This document shows positions 7,166 through 15,409 of a stretch of DNA of 64,000 nt, piece by piece. Source of the DNA: Rhodococcus sp. 105337 (GTDB taxonomy: Bacteria > Actinomycetota > Actinomycetes > Mycobacteriales > Mycobacteriaceae). A model generated the notes under the pieces. The model ran no database searches. It was not told the DNA's origin and saw only the letters and a program-made list of their open reading frames with translations. The stretch is taken from contig NZ_JABAGQ010000005.1 in assembly GCF_012844225.1 (NCBI RefSeq), positions 1-64,000 on the forward strand. The letters run 5' to 3'. Positions within the stretch are counted from its first letter, which is position 1, and each line of letters begins with the position of its first letter. The position numbers were made by a program, and so were the translations under genes.

Positions 7166-8245
7166 GTGACCCCTCGGACCCGACCCGACCTCGCCTCGAT
7201 CCCGGCCTACGTTCCCGGACGCACGTTTCCCGGCGCTGTGAAGCTCGCCAGCAACGAGACGACCGCCGGCCCGTTGCCCTCCGTGCGCGAGGCCATTCTC
7301 GAAGCCGCCGCCGACGTGAACCGGTATCCGGACAACGGCGCCACGGCGTTGCTCGCAGCGCTGTCGGAGCGGCTGCAGGTCCCCGTCGAGAACATCGCGG
7401 TCGGCTGCGGATCGGTGAGCCTGTGCCAGGAACTCGTGCAGGTCACCTGCGAGCCCGGCGACGAGGTGATCTTCCCGTGGCGATCGTTCGAGGCGTACCC
7501 GGTGGTGGTGGCCGTCGCGGCCGCAACCGCGGTCCCCGTGGCGAACACCCCGGAGCACGGCCACGAGCTGAAAGCGATGCTCGCGGCCATCACCGACCGG
7601 ACCCGCCTGATCTTCATCTGCAATCCCAACAATCCGACCGGCTCGCTCCTCGGGAAGAAGGAACTCGAGCAGTTCCTCGACGAAGTCCCGTCCGACGTCG
7701 TCGTCGCACTCGACGAGGCGTACTTCGAATACGTGCGGCCCGCCTCGGAGGACGACTTCGCAGACGGTCTCGACCTGGCGAAGAACCGCCACAACGTGGT
7801 CGTACTGCGGACGTTCTCCAAGGCGTACGGACTTGCGGGCCTGCGGGTCGGGTATGCGGTCGCCGCCCCCGAACTCACCGCGGCCATGAGCAAGGTGCAC
7901 ACCCCGTTCTCGGTCAACACGATCGCGCAGAAGGCCGCCATCGCGTCGCTCGAGGCCGCCGACGAACTGCTCGCGCGTACCGAACATGTCGTCGCCGAGC
8001 GCCACCGCGTGCGCGACGCACTGCTGGCGGCCGGCTACGACGTGCCCGAGAGCGGTGCGAACTTCCTCTGGCTGCCCCTCGGCGACCGGTCTGCGGCCTT
8101 CGCCGAGGCGGCGGCAGAGGCAGGCGTGATCCTGCGGAACTTCACCGGTGACGGCACGCGCGTGACGATCGGCGACCCGCACGAGAACGATCGGTTCCTC
8201 GCCTTCGCGACGGGTCCGGGCCGGGCACTCGCAGGGGTCGCCTGA
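7166..8245 (+). CDS. hisC2: histidinol-phosphate/aromatic aminotransferase (HisC2/Pat type)
   Basis: A 359-residue class I/II PLP aminotransferase of the HisC family. Landmarks include KLASNET near residue 25, NPNNPTGS in the substrate-binding region, ALDEAYFEYV, and the PLP-lysine segment RTFSKAYGLAGLRVGYA. It most resembles the M. tuberculosis Rv3772 (HisC2/Pat) group, which acts on aromatic amino acids or histidinol phosphate, and its position next to this cell-wall locus is the same. GTG 7166 is used as the start. It stands alone rather than in a his operon, which favours the aromatic role. Confidence 0.88.
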   Translation: MTPRTRPDLASIPAYVPGRTFPGAVKLASNETTAGPLPSVREAILEAAADVNRYPDNGATALLAALSERLQVPVENIAVGCGSVSLCQELVQVTCEPGDEVIFPWRSFEAYPVVVAVAAATAVPVANTPEHGHELKAMLAAITDRTRLIFICNPNNPTGSLLGKKELEQFLDEVPSDVVVALDEAYFEYVRPASEDDFADGLDLAKNRHNVVVLRTFSKAYGLAGLRVGYAVAAPELTAAMSKVHTPFSVNTIAQKAAIASLEAADELLARTEHVVAERHRVRDALLAAGYDVPESGANFLWLPLGDRSAAFAEAAAEAGVILRNFTGDGTRVTIGDPHENDRFLAFATGPGRALAGVA

Positions 8246-8343
8246 CCTGTGACGAGACCCAACCGTTATCCCTAGGTATCGGTGACGTGACCCTGCGCTG
8301 ACACACTCGGGCGGTTGATACGGACCCGACTCGGAGGCGCTGC

Positions 8344-10029
8344 ATGGATGGAGGCAAGGCACGCCGTGCCCTGTCCGCTTGCGCCCTCGCCGCAATCGTG
8401 TGTGCAGGTACCGGTGTCGCACCCGCTGCCGCGGAACCTCCGAACGTGGTGCCGGTGCGCCTGATCGCCTTCGGTGATCTCCACGGCAACCTTCTGCCGC
8501 CGCAGGGACCGCGCAGTGAGGTCGTCAGGTCCGACGGAACGTCCGTCGCCGCAGGTGGAGTGGCGCATCTCGCGGCCTACGTGCGTCAGCTACGGGCACA
8601 AGCAGACCATTCGATGCTGTACGCGGTAGGCGACACGTGGGGGTCGTCCCCGCTCGAATCGGCGATGTTCCACGACGAGCCCACCATCGAGTTGCTGAAC
8701 GATCTCGACGTCACGGCCGCCGCACTGGGCAACCACGAACTCGACCAGGGATACGCGGAGTTGACCCGTCTGCGCGACGGAGGGTGTCACCCCGACGACG
8801 GGTGCCGTTACGGCGAGACGTTCGAGGGTGCTCGCTTCCCCTTGCTCGCCGCGAATCTCACGACCGAGGACGGGGCGCCTGCCGCGCTGCCGTTCAGCAT
8901 CAGCTATGTCGACGGAATCCCGGTCGGCACCATCGGTGTGCTTCCCAGCAACACGCCGGACTTCATCCGGTCCGACTCCATCGCGGGCCTTCGATTCGGC
9001 GACGAGATCGAGGCGGTGGACCGAACCGCCGACCTACTCGATTCACTGGGGGTTCGCGCCGTCGTGCTGCTCTACAAGGGCGATATCGGCACCGATGGAC
9101 AGAACGACCCCTGCCATCCCGTCGACGGGCCGGCGAACGTCGTCGCCACCGCCGTGTCCCCGAAAGTCGATCTGATCGTCACCTCGGACGGTGACAGGCA
9201 CTTCAACTGCACCTATCCCGATCCGCTCGGCCAACCACGTACCGTCGTGCAAGGCGCCTCGCACGGGCGCATCATCTCCGTCGCAGATCTCATGATCGAC
9301 CGCGAAACCCGCGACGTACTGCGGGATCACACGCTGGCTTTCACCCAAGTCATCACCCACGACATCGAACCCGACCCTCAGACGCAGCAGTTCGTCGAAC
9401 GCGCAGTCGAAATGTCCGACGCGGTCGCAGGTCGTCGCGTGGGTTCCGCCTCGGCGGACATCACCCGCGAAGCGGGTCCCAGCGGCGAATCCGCGCTCGG
9501 CAACCTCGTTGCCGATGCCCAGCTCGCAGCAGCCCGATCGGTGGGAGCGCAAGTGGCACTGACGAATCCGGGCGGCCTTCGCAGCGACCTCATCTGCGGA
9601 GAAAACGGAGTCGTCACGTACGGGCAAACGTACGCAGCGCAGCCTTTCGGCAATCGCCTCCAGGTGCTCGAACTCTCCGGCGCCCAACTCGACGAACTTC
9701 TCGAGCAACAATTCCAGACGACCGCGAACGGCAACGCGCTCGAATGGATTCTCGCGCCGTCGGACAACTTTCGATACACGCTCGACCGGATCGCTCCTTC
9801 GGGCGACCGAATCCGGGATCTCACGATCGACGGGGAGCCGGTCGACCCCGAACAGCACTACCGAGTGGTGGTCAACGACTTCCTCGCGGAAGGTGGTGAC
9901 GGCTTCGACGTCTTCACCCACGCCCGGCACCGAACCGGCGCCGGAGAGGAACTCGACGCTCTCAACGCCTATTTCGCGGCCCACGATCCCGTCGTCCCGC
10001 CCACAACAGACCGCATCCACATGCACTGA
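8344..10029 (+). CDS. secreted 5'-nucleotidase/metallophosphatase-fold protein
   Basis: A 561-residue UshA/5'-nucleotidase-family protein. A signal peptide ends near APAAAEPP, followed by the calcineurin-like N-terminal domain (FGDLHGNL, GDTWGSSP, ALGNHELDQG) and a C-terminal nucleotide-binding domain (NPGGLRSDL, YGQTYAAQPFGN, VNDFLAEGGDGF). The family hydrolyses extracellular nucleotides or sugar nucleotides with two metals. Two expected ligand motifs are altered: the L-(S/T)-H-x-G segment reads LLYKGD, and the G-H-x-H segment reads GDRH. Activity may therefore be reduced or changed. The ATG follows GGAGG by seven bases. Confidence 0.85.
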   Translation: MDGGKARRALSACALAAIVCAGTGVAPAAAEPPNVVPVRLIAFGDLHGNLLPPQGPRSEVVRSDGTSVAAGGVAHLAAYVRQLRAQADHSMLYAVGDTWGSSPLESAMFHDEPTIELLNDLDVTAAALGNHELDQGYAELTRLRDGGCHPDDGCRYGETFEGARFPLLAANLTTEDGAPAALPFSISYVDGIPVGTIGVLPSNTPDFIRSDSIAGLRFGDEIEAVDRTADLLDSLGVRAVVLLYKGDIGTDGQNDPCHPVDGPANVVATAVSPKVDLIVTSDGDRHFNCTYPDPLGQPRTVVQGASHGRIISVADLMIDRETRDVLRDHTLAFTQVITHDIEPDPQTQQFVERAVEMSDAVAGRRVGSASADITREAGPSGESALGNLVADAQLAAARSVGAQVALTNPGGLRSDLICGENGVVTYGQTYAAQPFGNRLQVLELSGAQLDELLEQQFQTTANGNALEWILAPSDNFRYTLDRIAPSGDRIRDLTIDGEPVDPEQHYRVVVNDFLAEGGDGFDVFTHARHRTGAGEELDALNAYFAAHDPVVPPTTDRIHMH

Positions 10030-10037
10030 GCGCGAAC

Positions 10038-11006
10038 CTACAGTTGGAGAGCGGCTTTCAGCGTCGGCCACGCGGTCTTGATGTCGTCCTGCCAATATGC
10101 CCACGAGTGGGTACCCCACGGCCGGTATACGACCTGCGCCGGAATATCGAGCTGCCGCAGGCGACGGTCGAAGGTCACCGTGCACGCCAACGTGCCGATT
10201 TCGAGCGGCGTACCGCCGGTCAACACTTCTTCGCCCGAACCGAAGTCGTACGGGCCTACGAGACCGTTGCCCGTACTGAGGAAGATTTCCTTGCCACGCA
10301 GCCGCTCGGCGAGCAGGTACGAATCGTGTTCCTCCCAGACGGGGTCACCGGGAGGGCCCCACATGTTGTCCGGGTTCCCGCCCTTGTAGGCGACGGTTCC
10401 GCGCACCGAGTCGCGGGACGACTCACGCGAGGTATCGAAGCATCCGCTCAGCGCCGCAACGCCTCGATACAGATCGGGGTGTCGCGTGATCAGGCTCATC
10501 GCCCCGGTCGCCCCCATCGACAATCCGGCGACCGCGTTGACCCCGTTGCCGTGGAACCGTGCATCGATGAGCTGCGGCAGTTCCTGCGTCAGGAAGGTTT
10601 CCCACTTGTTGACACCGAGTACCGGGTCGGGGTTCCGCCAATCCGTGTAGTAACTCGCCGTGCCGCCGATCGGGAGCACGACGTTGACGTTCTTGTCGGC
10701 GACGAACTCCTCGATGTCGGTGCGCTGAGTCCACGTGCTCTCCCTGAACTCGGACTCCTCGCCCGCGCTGACCCCGTCGAGCAGGTACAACGTCGGTCGA
10801 GGGCCGTCACCGACGGGATGGAGCACCTGCACCCGGACCACGCGCTGCATCGCGGGCGAGAACACTTCGACGTCCGTCCGCTGTTCGGTGAGCATCGCCG
10901 TGCGCTCGATCGACGCGACAGGCGCCGGCTGGGCGTGCGAAAGCGACGGAATTCCTACTATCGACATCACACCCACACCGAGCGCGGTGATGAACCTTTT
11001 CAGCAT
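10038..11006 (-). CDS. antigen 85-like mycolyltransferase/esterase
   Basis: A 322-residue secreted alpha/beta hydrolase of the antigen 85 family, which transfers mycolates onto trehalose or arabinogalactan outside the membrane. A signal peptide (MLKRFITALGVGVMS...SHAQ) is followed by LYLLDGVSAGEE, the GGTASYYTDW oxyanion region, the nucleophile motif AGLSMGATG, and the catalytic-His motif GTHSWAYWQDD. I start at ATG 11006 because GGGGAG lies just upstream and the signal peptide begins there. It converges on the 5'-nucleotidase gene with eight bases between stops. Two further mycolyltransferases lie at 55-58 kb. Confidence 0.87.
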   Translation of the reverse strand: MLKRFITALGVGVMSIVGIPSLSHAQPAPVASIERTAMLTEQRTDVEVFSPAMQRVVRVQVLHPVGDGPRPTLYLLDGVSAGEESEFRESTWTQRTDIEEFVADKNVNVVLPIGGTASYYTDWRNPDPVLGVNKWETFLTQELPQLIDARFHGNGVNAVAGLSMGATGAMSLITRHPDLYRGVAALSGCFDTSRESSRDSVRGTVAYKGGNPDNMWGPPGDPVWEEHDSYLLAERLRGKEIFLSTGNGLVGPYDFGSGEEVLTGGTPLEIGTLACTVTFDRRLRQLDIPAQVVYRPWGTHSWAYWQDDIKTAWPTLKAALQL

Positions 11007-11160
11007 CGAGCTCCCCGTCCCCCGACGACATGGATCCTGATCCCAACTCGGCCGCGCGTGCGCGGTCAAGCCGACTGGTAGCGGCCCTAGTCCCCTTCAC
11101 TGGGATCGTGACCGGTCCCGGGCAGCGCGCAGCACCGGCGGCGCCGGCTGGTGCATCCAT

Positions 11161-11187
11161 GTTTCCCCGGATCGGGTGCGGGGAAAC
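11161..11187. repeat. inverted repeat upstream of the flavodoxin-like gene
   Basis: GTTTCCCC (11161-11168) and GGGGAAAC (11180-11187) form a perfect 8-bp palindrome with an 11-base spacer, ending nine bases before the proposed start codon. It could be an operator or an RNA hairpin that affects translation initiation. Confidence 0.5.
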
Positions 11188-11196
11188 CCCTGGAAC

Positions 11197-11610
11197 ATGA
11201 CCGTACTCGTCGTAGCCGGGAGCAACCGAGGAGTGACTCACCAGGTCGCACAAGCGATCGCCGAGTCGCTCGGTACACGCGATATCGAGGTCACGTTGGG
11301 CGAGAACAGCGATCTCGACCGCGTGGCGGAGTTCGAGGCGATCATCATCGGCAGCGCAGCCGAAAGCGGAAAGTGGCCCGCTGCCTCCGCAGATCTGTGC
11401 CGCCGGTACGCGGACGCCTTGACTCAGCAGCAGGTGTGGTTGTTCTCCGCGCCCGTGGAGGAGAACAGCACCATCCGCGGGGAGGTGGAAGTGCCCGAAC
11501 TCTTGGCGGCTGTCGCCGCGCGCGACCACAAGTACTTCCCGACTTCCGACCCCGACGAAGTCATGACGTGGACATCGCTCATCGCGGACGAACTCGAAGG
11601 AAACAGCTGA
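11197..11610 (+). CDS. flavodoxin-like protein
   Basis: A 137-residue protein with the start of a flavodoxin fold: strand TVLVVAGSN, a phosphate-loop-like segment GVTHQVAQAIAESL, a second strand FEAIIIGSAAESGKW, and VWLFSAPVEE. Such proteins bind FMN and act as electron carriers or quinone reductases. The classic T-x-T-G-x-T phosphate loop is not intact (SNRGVT), so cofactor binding is uncertain. ATG 11197 is chosen over GTG 11176 because the strand begins there and the inverted repeat overlaps the earlier start. Confidence 0.6.
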   Translation: MTVLVVAGSNRGVTHQVAQAIAESLGTRDIEVTLGENSDLDRVAEFEAIIIGSAAESGKWPAASADLCRRYADALTQQQVWLFSAPVEENSTIRGEVEVPELLAAVAARDHKYFPTSDPDEVMTWTSLIADELEGNS

Positions 11611-11634
11611 CATGTCTCCGGGACGGCAAGTCCC

Positions 11635-12237
11635 TCAGACGATGAGCACGTAGCTCACTCCCGCTGTGATCGCGCCGAGAACGGCGCCGACCGTCACCTG
11701 TCCGATCGTGTGATGGTCGAGATGCACGCGGGACCAGCCACTGAGAACGGTGAGGACCAGACCCGCGAGCCACCAGGGCGACAGAGCGAGGGCCAGAACG
11801 ACACTCACCCCGGCCGCGACTCCCGTATGAAAGCTGATCTTCCATCGGAAGATGCTGGTGACGACAGCCGCTGCCACCAAGGTGATCAAACCGGCGGCCG
11901 TGAACCCGACCATCTCCTGCGGAGCATCGGCGACGACCAGGGTCACCAACCCACCTGTCGTCGCCAGCAAGATCACGACGATCAGCGCGTGACGTTCGTC
12001 GAGCGTGGTGACATGGTGGTCACCGATACGCGATCGGCGCATGCCCAGGAGAATCGCACCCATCGGGATCACTCCCGCACACACGGCGACGAACACGCCC
12101 CAGCCGAGTGCACCGACCGCTGCGCCGAGAATCACAGACGTAACGATGTTGATCACCCACGGTGCACCCACCTCGGTCAGTACACGCGCAACCAGATCGA
12201 CGGTGCTTCTGCGCGCACCTACATCCGTGTCGGTCAT
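11635..12237 (-). CDS. PAP2-superfamily-like integral membrane protein
   Basis: A 200-residue protein with about five or six hydrophobic helices. Its C-terminal half carries FRWKISFHTGVAAG and WSRVHLDHHTIGQVTVG, which resemble PAP2 phosphatase motifs 2 (S-x-H) and 3 (SR-x5-H). The first PAP2 motif (K-x6-RP) is not visible, so phosphatase activity is doubtful. It might be a lipid-phosphate phosphatase relative acting at the outer face of the membrane. It converges on the flavodoxin-like gene. Confidence 0.65.
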   Translation of the reverse strand: MTDTDVGARRSTVDLVARVLTEVGAPWVINIVTSVILGAAVGALGWGVFVAVCAGVIPMGAILLGMRRSRIGDHHVTTLDERHALIVVILLATTGGLVTLVVADAPQEMVGFTAAGLITLVAAAVVTSIFRWKISFHTGVAAGVSVVLALALSPWWLAGLVLTVLSGWSRVHLDHHTIGQVTVGAVLGAITAGVSYVLIV

Positions 12238-12310
12238 GAACCCTTTCCGTTCGTCTGCAACCCCGCACGCCCGTCCCGATGGGCACGTCCGGTGACGTCC
12301 TCCACCACAG

Positions 12311-12345
12311 CAAAAATCCCCTCACCTGCGCGAACAGGTAAGGGG
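12311..12345 (-). terminator. intrinsic terminator of tRNA-Ser(TGA)
   Basis: An 11-bp stem with one mismatch (12318-12328 with 12335-12345) closes a six-base loop. On the minus strand it is followed by ATTTTTG (complement of 12311-12317). It lies immediately downstream of the tRNA gene. Confidence 0.75.
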
Positions 12346-12352
12346 ACTGTGG

Positions 12353-12438
12353 CGGAAGCGGAGGGATTTGAACCCCCGTTGGTTTTACCCAAGCTCGCTT
12401 TCAAGGCGAGTGCATTCGGCCGCTCTGCCACGCTTCCG
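12353..12438 (-). tRNA. tRNA-Ser (anticodon TGA)
   Basis: An 86-base class II tRNA on the minus strand. The acceptor is GGAAGCG with CGCTTCC, the discriminator is G, the anticodon stem is CTCGC/GCGAG with loop CTTGAAA, the variable arm is long, and the T arm contains GGTTCAAATCC. It reads UCA and related UCN codons. Confidence 0.95.
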
Positions 12439-12464
12439 TCGCAAATCCTAACCGCATCCGCGCC

Positions 12465-12935
12465 CTAGTGGTCGGCGAGGGCTTCGTCGATCCGGCCGAA
12501 GATCTGCGCGAGTGCTTTGACCTGGCTCTTGGAGAGCCGGTCGATGAGGTTGTTGCGGACGGCGCGGACGTGGGTGGGGGCCGCTTCGGCGAGCCGCCGA
12601 CGTCCTTCATCGGTGACCGACGCGAGAACCCCCCGACCGTCCTCGGGGCACGACCCGCGCACGACCAGATTCTGTTCCTCCATGCGACGGATCTGATGGG
12701 TGAGACGGCTGCGCGACGAGAGGACACCGTCGGCGAGTTCACTCATACGCAGCGAGCCGTGCTCGGACTCGGACAGCAGGACCAGGATCCGGTACTCCGC
12801 CAACGACAATCCGTGTCGCTCCTGCAGGTTTCGGTTGAGCACATCCATCAGGCGGGCGTTGCCGTCCATATAGTTGCGCCAGGCGGTCTGCTCTTCCGCG
12901 GTCAACCAGTTCGGCTCGTCCTGTTCGCTCGTCAC
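12465..12935 (-). CDS. MarR-family transcriptional regulator
   Basis: A 156-residue winged-helix regulator with the MarR layout: an N-terminal dimer helix (WRNYMDGNARLMDVLNRNLQ), a DNA-binding core (LSLAEYRILVLLSES, LRMSELADGVLSSRSRLTHQIRRMEEQNLV), the wing DGRGVLASVTDEGRR, and a C-terminal dimer helix. It is transcribed divergently from a quinone oxidoreductase gene across a 107-base gap, so it may repress that gene and itself in response to phenolic or quinone compounds. That regulatory link is inferred from position. Confidence 0.88.
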   Translation of the reverse strand: MTSEQDEPNWLTAEEQTAWRNYMDGNARLMDVLNRNLQERHGLSLAEYRILVLLSESEHGSLRMSELADGVLSSRSRLTHQIRRMEEQNLVVRGSCPEDGRGVLASVTDEGRRRLAEAAPTHVRAVRNNLIDRLSKSQVKALAQIFGRIDEALADH

Positions 12936-13042
12936 CCCGAAAGTCTAAGGCGGACTCGGGCGCGGAGGTTCTCCCGGCGAAGCGACCTGCGCGCCGAGAT
13001 GGGATGACCACACCGCGGGCCGCACACGCTAGCGTCGGGGTC

Positions 13043-14029
13043 ATGCACGCAATCGTCGTTACCGAACCCGGTGGTCCCGAAGTTCTCCGGTGGGCAGAGT
13101 GTCCCGATCCCACGGTCGGCCCCGGACAGGTCCTCCTCGATGTCGCAGCGACCGCCGTCAATCGTGCGGACCTTCTGCAGCGCCGCGGGCTCTACCCCCC
13201 GCCGCCCGGAGCCAGCGAAATCCTCGGACTCGAATGTTCCGGCGTCATAGCCGAACTCGGTGAGGGTGTCAGCGGATGGAACATCGGTGATCGTGTGTGT
13301 GCGCTCCTGACCGGCGGTGGTTACGCCGAGCAGGTCGTGGTGCCCTCCGCCCAGTTGTTGCCCGTGCCGGCCGGTATGGACATCGCCGTGGCTGCGTCGC
13401 TCCCGGAGATCGCCTGCACGGTGTGGTCGAACGTGGTGATGACCGCGGGACTCGAACGCGGCGACGTGCTGCTCGTGCACGGTGGTGGCGGGGGTATCGG
13501 CACGCACGCGATCCAGGTGGGTAAGGCGCTCGGTGCCAAGGTCGCGGTCACCGCGTCGGCCGGCAAGCTCGAGCGGTGCCGGGAACTCGGCGCCGATCTG
13601 GCAATCGACTACCGCAGCCAGGATTTCGTGGCCGAGGTGCGCAACGCGTTCGGTGGTGCCGACGTGGTGCTCGACAACATGGGTGCGGCGTATCTGTCCC
13701 GCAACATCGACGTGCTCGCGCCGGACGGACGACTCGTCGTCATCGGCATGCAGGGTGGCACCAAGGGTGAGATGAACTTCGGCAAGCTCCTCGCCAAGCG
13801 CGGACACGTGATCGCGACGGGCCTGCGCGGCCGTCCGGACACCGGCAAGTCGGGTAAGAGTGCAATTGTCGCCGCGGTGCGTGAACACCTGTGGCCGCTG
13901 ATCGAGGAGGCGAAGGTGCAGCCGGTGGTGCACGCCGAGTTGCCCATCACAGAAGCTGCGCGGGCGCACGAGATGCTCGACAGTCCCGACACTGTCGGCA
14001 AGGTGGTGCTGCGGGTCGCCCGGACCTGA
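13043..14029 (+). CDS. NAD(P)H:quinone oxidoreductase, zinc-free MDR family
   Basis: A 328-residue medium-chain dehydrogenase/reductase. It begins MHAIVVTEPGGPEVLRW and has the VNRADLLQRRGLYPPPPGASEILGLE segment of the QOR/PIG3 group. The nucleotide-binding stretch is VLLVHGGGGGIGTHAIQVGKALGA, and no structural zinc cysteines are present. The family reduces quinones by NADPH. I start at ATG 13043, where family similarity begins, instead of 13004. It is divergent from the MarR gene, which may regulate it. Confidence 0.88.
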   Translation: MHAIVVTEPGGPEVLRWAECPDPTVGPGQVLLDVAATAVNRADLLQRRGLYPPPPGASEILGLECSGVIAELGEGVSGWNIGDRVCALLTGGGYAEQVVVPSAQLLPVPAGMDIAVAASLPEIACTVWSNVVMTAGLERGDVLLVHGGGGGIGTHAIQVGKALGAKVAVTASAGKLERCRELGADLAIDYRSQDFVAEVRNAFGGADVVLDNMGAAYLSRNIDVLAPDGRLVVIGMQGGTKGEMNFGKLLAKRGHVIATGLRGRPDTGKSGKSAIVAAVREHLWPLIEEAKVQPVVHAELPITEAARAHEMLDSPDTVGKVVLRVART

Positions 14030-14033
14030 CCGG

Positions 14034-15233
14034 TCAGAGGTTGCGTAGCTCGCGGACGAGCTGGTCGATGTCGAAGCTGGTGGTGTACGGGGCGAGACCG
14101 ATGCTCACGGCACCGCCTTCGTCGCTCACTCCCAGGGAGTCGAGCAACCGGCTCGTTCCGCGGGTGCTCGCCACCGTCTCGATTCGCCGGTCGGCCAGGT
14201 GTGCGGCGACCTTCTCCGCAGGTATGCCTTCGACGGTGAAACTCAAGGTGGGGACCCGGCTGGGCGCCTTGCCCAGCACCATGACACCGGTGAGACTGTC
14301 GAGCTGCCTGAGCAGCCGGTCGAACAAGCCGTCCTGATAGTCCTGCATCGAGCTGATCGACGTCTCCAGGCGGTTCCGGCGGCTGCCGGACGCCGAGTCG
14401 TCCAGCGAGGCGAGGAAGTCGATGGACGCGGGCAGCCCGGCCAGCAGGCCGAACTGGTGTCCGCCGACCTCTAGCCGCTCGGGACCGCGGGCATGCGGAT
14501 CGAGCGACATCGCGGGCACGCGATCGAGGTGAGAGGGATCGCGGAAGACGAGGGCACCGATTTGTGGTCCGCCCCATGCTGCGGCATCGATGCTGAGAAT
14601 GTCCGCTCCCAGATCTTCCATGTCGATGTGGGCGTACGGGGCCGCCGCGGCCGCGTCGACGACCATGAGCCCGCCGACGTCGTGGATGAGGTCTGCGACG
14701 ACTCGCACGTCGGGTGCCGAGCCGACGATCGACGACGCCGCCGTCAGCGCGACCAGCCGGGTCGTGGGCGTGATGAGTTCCTCGTATTGCCAGGTGGGCA
14801 GATCGCAGGTGTCGATCTCGATCTCGGCCCAGCGCACCTGGGCGCCGTACCGGCTCGCGACACGCAACCACGGTGCGATGTTGGCTTCGTCGTCGAGGCG
14901 GGAGAGCACCATTCCGGTGCCCAGGCCGAGCCGGGAGCTGAGCGCTTCCGCGAGCCATGCCAAGAGCACCGAATGGCTCGGGCCCAGCACCACACCTGCG
15001 GGATCACCACCCACGAGGTCGGCGACGGCCACGCGTGCGGCCTCGAGGATCGCGGCGCTGCGGCGGGACGACGAGTGCCGCCCGACAGCCGAGGACGACG
15101 CGTTCCGGAAGGCCGTCGACACCATGCGCGACACCGCGTCCGGGATCTGCATTCCCGCGCGCGGATCGAGGTGAACCCAGCCGTCGCCGAGCGAGGGGAT
15201 GAGCCCCCGGATCCGGGCAACGTCGTAAGCCAT
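14034..15233 (-). CDS. class V aminotransferase (cysteine desulfurase-like) fold protein lacking the PLP lysine
   Basis: This 399-residue protein has the overall fold of cysteine desulfurase-like enzymes, including VVDAAAAAPYAHIDMEDLGADILS and RLEVGGHQFGLLAGLPASIDFL. In this family the cofactor lysine lies three residues before a G-P pair (typically HKMYGP). Here the segment reads DAAAWGGPQIG, so the equivalent residue is Ala219 and no lysine is nearby. A normal PLP-aldimine enzyme is therefore unlikely. The position matches M. tuberculosis Rv3778c, which I recall sharing the AWGGP segment. Start ATG 15233 is chosen because MAYDVARIRGL aligns with that family. Function unknown. Confidence 0.8.
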   Translation of the reverse strand: MAYDVARIRGLIPSLGDGWVHLDPRAGMQIPDAVSRMVSTAFRNASSSAVGRHSSSRRSAAILEAARVAVADLVGGDPAGVVLGPSHSVLLAWLAEALSSRLGLGTGMVLSRLDDEANIAPWLRVASRYGAQVRWAEIEIDTCDLPTWQYEELITPTTRLVALTAASSIVGSAPDVRVVADLIHDVGGLMVVDAAAAAPYAHIDMEDLGADILSIDAAAWGGPQIGALVFRDPSHLDRVPAMSLDPHARGPERLEVGGHQFGLLAGLPASIDFLASLDDSASGSRRNRLETSISSMQDYQDGLFDRLLRQLDSLTGVMVLGKAPSRVPTLSFTVEGIPAEKVAAHLADRRIETVASTRGTSRLLDSLGVSDEGGAVSIGLAPYTTSFDIDQLVRELRNL

Positions 15234-15409
15234 GGCTGACACTCTAAAACCCTGTGTCAATTGTGGTCGTCGGCGCCGGGGTATAGCGGACTCGCGCGCC
15301 CGGAATCCTGCCCCGGCTCACCGGAGCGCTCCCTCGCGGCCGCGAACTTTTCCCGCCGGGAAAGGGCGTGCCCGCGACGGTTGTCGGCGTGAGGGGACAG
15401 AATGGAGCC

